Source of the DNA: Kiritimatiellales bacterium
GTDB taxonomy: Bacteria; Verrucomicrobiota; Kiritimatiellia; Kiritimatiellales; Pontiellaceae
Assembly: GCA_013042165.1 (NCBI GenBank)
Contig: JABDQT010000205.1
Span: forward strand, 1-9,910
DNA length: 9,910 bases
Direction: 5' to 3'
Shown here: one piece after another, positions 6,413-9,910 of the stretch
Layout: every line of letters begins with the position of its first letter
Position numbering within the stretch: position 1 is the stretch's first letter
The notes under the pieces: generated by a model
Databases searched by the model: none
Seen by the model: only the letters and a program-made list of their open reading frames with translations
What the model was told of the DNA's origin: nothing
Program-made: the position numbers and the translations under genes

Positions 6413-7641
6413 TCGCAGGCCAGTTGTTTGGCAAAAATCGGCAACTGCGGATCGCGCGCTCCCATGCCCAATATGGCATCGCCTTCGCGCGCCCGCTGTT
6501 CCAGCCTTTTTCGCAGGTCGGCATAATCTACGACAAGCTCGGCAGGAACTCCAGTTGAATTCAGACGATCCACCAGATCGGCGGAAGTGGTTTTCCGCTC
6601 CACGGTTCCGCCGGCATAATACACGGGCAGGATGCAGAGCGATCCACCATGCGCGTTCCAATGACTGGTGAAGGTCGCGGTAAGTTCATCCATGCATTGA
6701 TGCAGAGCTTTAAAGCCATGAGGGCGCCAATAGGCGTGAACCGTTGCATGCGATTCCGCGACCGCCGCAAGCGCCGCACCGATCTTGGCCGGATTGTGCG
6801 CATAATCATCGATAATTGTGATGCCTTCAACGCATCCGGTAATTTCAAGCCTGCGCTCGATCCCTTTGAAGCCGGCCATGGCTTCAGCTACCGGCTCAAT
6901 CTCCATACCAAGGCGGAAGCAAAGCTCTGCAGCGCACCGCGCATTCTCGCGGTTGTGGCTTCCAGGCATGGCAACGTGCAGGGCGGAGTCGGACTCAATC
7001 GGTCCGCGAATGACGGTGCCGGAGGTTTGCCGTTCAAACCGATCGAACATGGTGTGCAGTTCATCGAGTTCGTAATGGTCTTTCGAAATATTGGTGATGA
7101 TGGAGTGGATGGGATGGAAAGTAAGAAACGATCTATCGGACTCATCGGCTTCAATAATCCAGAGATCGGAATTTCCCTTGCGCACATTGCCCGGTCGCTC
7201 CTTCGTTTTCCAGTTCAACACGGCCGCTCCATTGTAGACCGTCGGATCCTTTCCCAGACATTCGAAAATCCAGCCCAGCATGCCGGTCGTGGTGGTTTTT
7301 CCGGAGGTACCCGCCACGGCGATCAATGGGGCATCGCCGATCAGTTCATTCAGAAATTCTGCGCGATGGAGCAGGGGAATACCGAGAGCCTCAGCCTTTT
7401 TAACATCCGCATTGTCGGATTCGATGGCGGTGCTGAACACCACTTCGGCCGTATCCCCGGAGATTCCAGAACCATCCTGCGGGAACATGGTAACACCGAG
7501 CCCGTGCAGACAACGGAAAAGTTCGCTGGATGCATCATGGGCGCGATCGGAACCGGTGACTTCATAGCCCGACTGGGCGGCAAGCTGGGCGAGGCCGTTC
7601 ATGCCAACCCCGCCAATGCCGATGAAGTGGATGCGCCGCAT
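6397..7641 (-). CDS. MurC-like Mur ligase (UDP-N-acetylmuramate--L-alanine ligase family), short form
   Basis: Mur ligases join amino acids or peptides to UDP-N-acetylmuramate with ATP in cytoplasmic peptidoglycan synthesis or recycling. The 414 residues show all three domains. The N-terminal UDP-binding domain has HFIGIGGVGMNGLA (5-18). The ATPase domain has the P-loop GTSGKTTTT (111-119), EADESDRSF (164-172), TNISKDH (183-189) and GSHNRENA (227-234). The C-terminal domain has DDYAHNP (278-284) and YWRPHGF (304-310). The motifs match MurC, and less so Mpl. However, the stretch between about residues 201 and 226 is some 45-50 residues shorter than in E. coli MurC. The usual P-loop His is Ser113, and the terminal GAG motif is GMGARD. 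It lies 11 bases after the secretin stop and overlaps the methyltransferase start, outside any division gene cluster. It may be a second MurC-like paralogue with a different substrate. Confidence 0.85.
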   Translation of the reverse strand: MRRIHFIGIGGVGMNGLAQLAAQSGYEVTGSDRAHDASSELFRCLHGLGVTMFPQDGSGISGDTAEVVFSTAIESDNADVKKAEALGIPLLHRAEFLNELIGDAPLIAVAGTSGKTTTTGMLGWIFECLGKDPTVYNGAAVLNWKTKERPGNVRKGNSDLWIIEADESDRSFLTFHPIHSIITNISKDHYELDELHTMFDRFERQTSGTVIRGPIESDSALHVAMPGSHNRENARCAAELCFRLGMEIEPVAEAMAGFKGIERRLEITGCVEGITIIDDYAHNPAKIGAALAAVAESHATVHAYWRPHGFKALHQCMDELTATFTSHWNAHGGSLCILPVYYAGGTVERKTTSADLVDRLNSTGVPAELVVDYADLRKRLEQRAREGDAILGMGARDPQLPIFAKQLACEWKNS

Positions 7642-7652
7642 GCTCTGAATGG

Positions 7653-9910
7653 CTATTGCGCGGTTTCCGGCGCATATTCATCCGGCAGGTCACGCAGTTT
7701 GCTTTCGGACCAGCTCCAATCTTTCGGGCGGAGCTTTGTATTCTTGTAGAGCCGCTCCGTTTCGCCCAGCAGATCTTCATGCGTGGTCATGACATAAGGC
7801 GTCAGCAGAACGAGCAGCTCCCGCTGGACTTCGGTCTTGTTGACCGAGCTGAACAGGTAGCGGCCGATCAAGGGAATGTCGCCGAGAATCGGAATCTTTG
7901 TAATCGAGTCGTCAAATTCAGTGGTGATCAGTCCGCCCAAGGCAATTGTGCCTCGGTCGGGTACGGCGATGGAAGCTTCGAACTCCCTGTTTAGAATAAT
8001 CGGCACGCTGTTGTCGTCGATCGATACCGTGCCACCTAGTTGGTCGGCCTGCTGGGCAATTTCCATAACGACGAATCGCTGGGGATTGATACGGGGAGTT
8101 ACTGTCAGCTGAATACCGATGTCCTTGTACTCGTATGAAGAACGCAGGGTGCCCGAGCTGGTGCCGAATGAGTCAGTCGAGGTTACGACCGGACGCTGTT
8201 CGCCGATACTGAGTCTGGCTTCGGTATTGTCGGTGGTCATGATCACTGGAGTGGCCAGTAATCTCGAATCGGTATCGGAGGCGGCCAGATTGATGGCCAG
8301 TTCCGTGTTGATGCCCGTCACATTCTGGAAATAGCTCAATGCACCGCTACTCACAGTCTTGAGGCCGTTGGTGGCAATGCTGTTTACATCCCATCCACCT
8401 AATTTGTTTTGATCCTGACTCTGGTACAGCCATTGCATCCCATGTTGCAGACTTTCATTGAGGCCGATTTCAAAGATAGCGGCTTCGATAACAACCTGTT
8501 CCAGCATGACATCGAGGCTTTTGATCACATTCTTCAGTGCGGCAATATCCGCTTTTTCGCCCATCAGCAGGATTGAATTCGAGCGCTCGTCAGCAAGAAT
8601 CTTGGTGTTTTCCGAGAGGCGGCTGAGGTTTTGAATGGCCGAGCCTTCAGGGGTCGCGTTGGGGGTAACCCGTCTGGTCGGCGGCTGATTCCGGCTGCCG
8701 GTACTGGATGAGCGGGAGGTTGATGTCTGGTTGCGCGATGTATTTGTGCCTCGCGAAGACGTGCTGCCCCCTGCAGTGGATGACGTGCTGCGTGTGCCGG
8801 TGGCCGCGCCAACCAGTTCATTCAGCGTGCCGGACAGCTCTACGGCATCGGCATATTCCAGATTGATGACTTCAAAATTGATGGCCGGTTCAACCTCAAC
8901 ATCAAGTACGGCGATGATCTTGTCGAAGAAGATAAAATTTTCCTCCTGCGAAAAAATGATCAGCACATTGGTGCGCTCGTCCGACATGATTTTGACGGTG
9001 CCGTGAATAATGGTGGTGCTGCCGCTCTCGGTCTGGCCGATGGACGCCTTTGCTGCGGCTGCCGCGGCACCACGCTGGGCCTGCGCCTGACGGGCCCGTA
9101 TGACGCCCGGTGGAGTGCGCGCATCGGGATTGCCGACAATTGCTCCGCTCGGAGTCTGGTCGGCCTCCTGGGCGGCAGCAACGATTTCATTGAGCTTGGT
9201 CGCAATATCGGTGGCTTCCGCATACTTGATTTCGTAGATCATGGGCTCGATCGGAGCGGTGGCCTGATCAATGAATTTGATGATTTCGCGGGCGCGCTGG
9301 ATATTGGCCGCGGTGTCCGTGAGCATCAGGCTGTTGCTCCGCTGCAAGGCCATGATTTTTCCATACGCATGCATCACGTGCTGTACAGCGGCCTGCACTT
9401 CCGGGATTTCAGCGTTTTGGAGCTGGATGATCTGGGTTATGAACTTATCGGAACCTTCGTATTCCGCATCCTGATCGGTGTTGATCTTCAAACCCTGCCC
9501 GGTCAGATCGCCGGCATTGGCTGGAACCACCTTGATGTATTTATCGCCCATCGGCACAAGAGCAATATTGTTCATTGCGAGGATCGCTTCAACCACCTTG
9601 ATGCTTTCCTTCGTCGTCAGCCGGTCCGCTTTTAAGGTGATGTTGGCCTTCACGGCATCCGTTTTGAGAAAAATTTTGCCCGTCCAGCGGCAATATTCCT
9701 CCATCACCACCTCAAGGGGTGCACCTTCGAATGCAAACGTTTGAAGCTGCTGTCTTTTTGGTGCCGGCTGCACCGCGTTAACCAGTCTCGACAAGCTTTC
9801 ATCCGAGCTTTCGGACGGTGCGGCCGACGGCGCTACAGGCGGAGGCCCCTGTCCGAAAGAAGTCATGAGAAACAGAGAGGGGATCAGCAGTGTCAGAATA
9901 AAGATAGGTC
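7653..9910 (-). CDS. gspD: Secretin of type II secretion / type IV pilus type (GspD-like), 5'-truncated
   Basis: Secretins form the large gated outer-membrane channel of type II secretion and type IV pilus systems. The frame is open to the right edge: before the Met at 9866 it reads a hydrophobic run (IFILTLLIPSLFL) that is the core of a signal peptide, so the true start lies outside the window. Counting from that Met, a Pro/Ser/Ala linker (8-40) precedes the N0 domain (about 41-115). Three KH-like repeats follow: N1 (140-202), N2 (207-325) and N3 (329-455). Each carries the pattern R-S/T-N near its middle strand. N2 has an Ala/Gln-rich insert (230-288), N3 a Ser/Thr/Arg-rich one (355-405). 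The barrel domain runs from about 456 to 695, with RLLATPVIMTTDNTEARLSI (535-554), YKDIGIQLTVTPRIN (580-594) and KIPILGDIPLIGRYLF (657-672). GspD is preferred over PilQ because of the N0-N3 layout. The Mur ligase gene follows after 11 bases. Confidence 0.93.
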   Translation of the reverse strand, partial: PIFILTLLIPSLFLMTSFGQGPPPVAPSAAPSESSDESLSRLVNAVQPAPKRQQLQTFAFEGAPLEVVMEEYCRWTGKIFLKTDAVKANITLKADRLTTKESIKVVEAILAMNNIALVPMGDKYIKVVPANAGDLTGQGLKINTDQDAEYEGSDKFITQIIQLQNAEIPEVQAAVQHVMHAYGKIMALQRSNSLMLTDTAANIQRAREIIKFIDQATAPIEPMIYEIKYAEATDIATKLNEIVAAAQEADQTPSGAIVGNPDARTPPGVIRARQAQAQRGAAAAAAKASIGQTESGSTTIIHGTVKIMSDERTNVLIIFSQEENFIFFDKIIAVLDVEVEPAINFEVINLEYADAVELSGTLNELVGAATGTRSTSSTAGGSTSSRGTNTSRNQTSTSRSSSTGSRNQPPTRRVTPNATPEGSAIQNLSRLSENTKILADERSNSILLMGEKADIAALKNVIKSLDVMLEQVVIEAAIFEIGLNESLQHGMQWLYQSQDQNKLGGWDVNSIATNGLKTVSSGALSYFQNVTGINTELAINLAASDTDSRLLATPVIMTTDNTEARLSIGEQRPVVTSTDSFGTSSGTLRSSYEYKDIGIQLTVTPRINPQRFVVMEIAQQADQLGGTVSIDDNSVPIILNREFEASIAVPDRGTIALGGLITTEFDDSITKIPILGDIPLIGRYLFSSVNKTEVQRELLVLLTPYVMTTHEDLLGETERLYKNTKLRPKDWSWSESKLRDLPDEYAPETAQ

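Noticed and set aside
6413..6661. N-terminal extension of the methyltransferase by 83 residues
   Set aside because: The extension is Arg/Cys/Ala-rich, out of frame within the Mur ligase gene and unlike SpoU proteins, and the family domain begins at the internal Met at 6412.
6649..7749. Long plus-strand open frame of 366 codons
   Set aside because: It lies antisense to the Mur ligase, whose strand is fixed by many family motifs. The translated product has no recognisable domain and is explained by GC-rich codon structure.
9003..9635. Plus-strand open frame of 210 codons
   Set aside because: It is antisense to the secretin N-domains and is Gly/Asp/His-rich in the way expected of a mirror frame. 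No domain or start signal is visible.
9864..9866. ATG at 9866 as the true start of the secretin
   Set aside because: The frame continues upstream to the window edge and encodes the hydrophobic core of a signal peptide, which a secretin needs.
1..9910. tRNA, rRNA, CRISPR array, insertion sequence or prophage remnant
   Set aside because: Reading both strands showed no cloverleaf with conserved loops, no regularly spaced repeats, no transposase or integrase motifs and no terminal inverted repeats.

Overview
The window looks like ordinary chromosomal sequence from a Gram-negative (diderm) bacterium. An outer-membrane secretin with a signal peptide and a peptidoglycan-type Mur ligase both point that way. 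The protein style and the near-absence of Shine-Dalgarno (SD) sequences would fit the PVC group (Verrucomicrobiota, Kiritimatiellota or Lentisphaerota), but that placement is an impression, not a demonstration. I see no rRNA, tRNA, CRISPR array, insertion sequence or phage gene.

Layout. Positions 1-2454 hold two plus-strand genes: the 3' part of a GT-B-like glycosyltransferase, then a short ComEC/Rec2-family membrane protein without the C-terminal metallo-beta-lactamase domain. They meet a minus-strand block at a 43-base convergent junction that contains a hairpin. Everything from 2498 to the right edge is on the minus strand.

In minus-strand transcription order (right to left), the first group is a GspD-type secretin whose start lies beyond the window, a MurC-like ligase with a shortened central domain, and a SpoU/TrmH-family RNA 2'-O-methyltransferase. 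The spacings are +11 and -16 bases, so these are very likely co-transcribed. Next, after an AT-rich leader of about 180 bases, comes a 59-residue ribbon-helix-helix-like protein. It has the only strong SD sequence in the window and is followed by a clear intrinsic terminator. The last group is a ketopantoate reductase (panE), a small FAD/NAD(P)H oxidoreductase and the tRNA uridine-34 hydroxylase trhO, spaced 26 and 61 bases apart.

Functionally the window joins cell-envelope functions (secretin, Mur ligase, glycosyltransferase, ComEC channel) with RNA modification (TrmH-like protein, TrhO) and pantothenate synthesis. No new multi-gene system is evident. The points most worth a second look are the small DNA-binding protein with its regulatory surroundings, the divergent Mur ligase in a secretin operon, and the reductase next to an oxygen-dependent tRNA hydroxylase.
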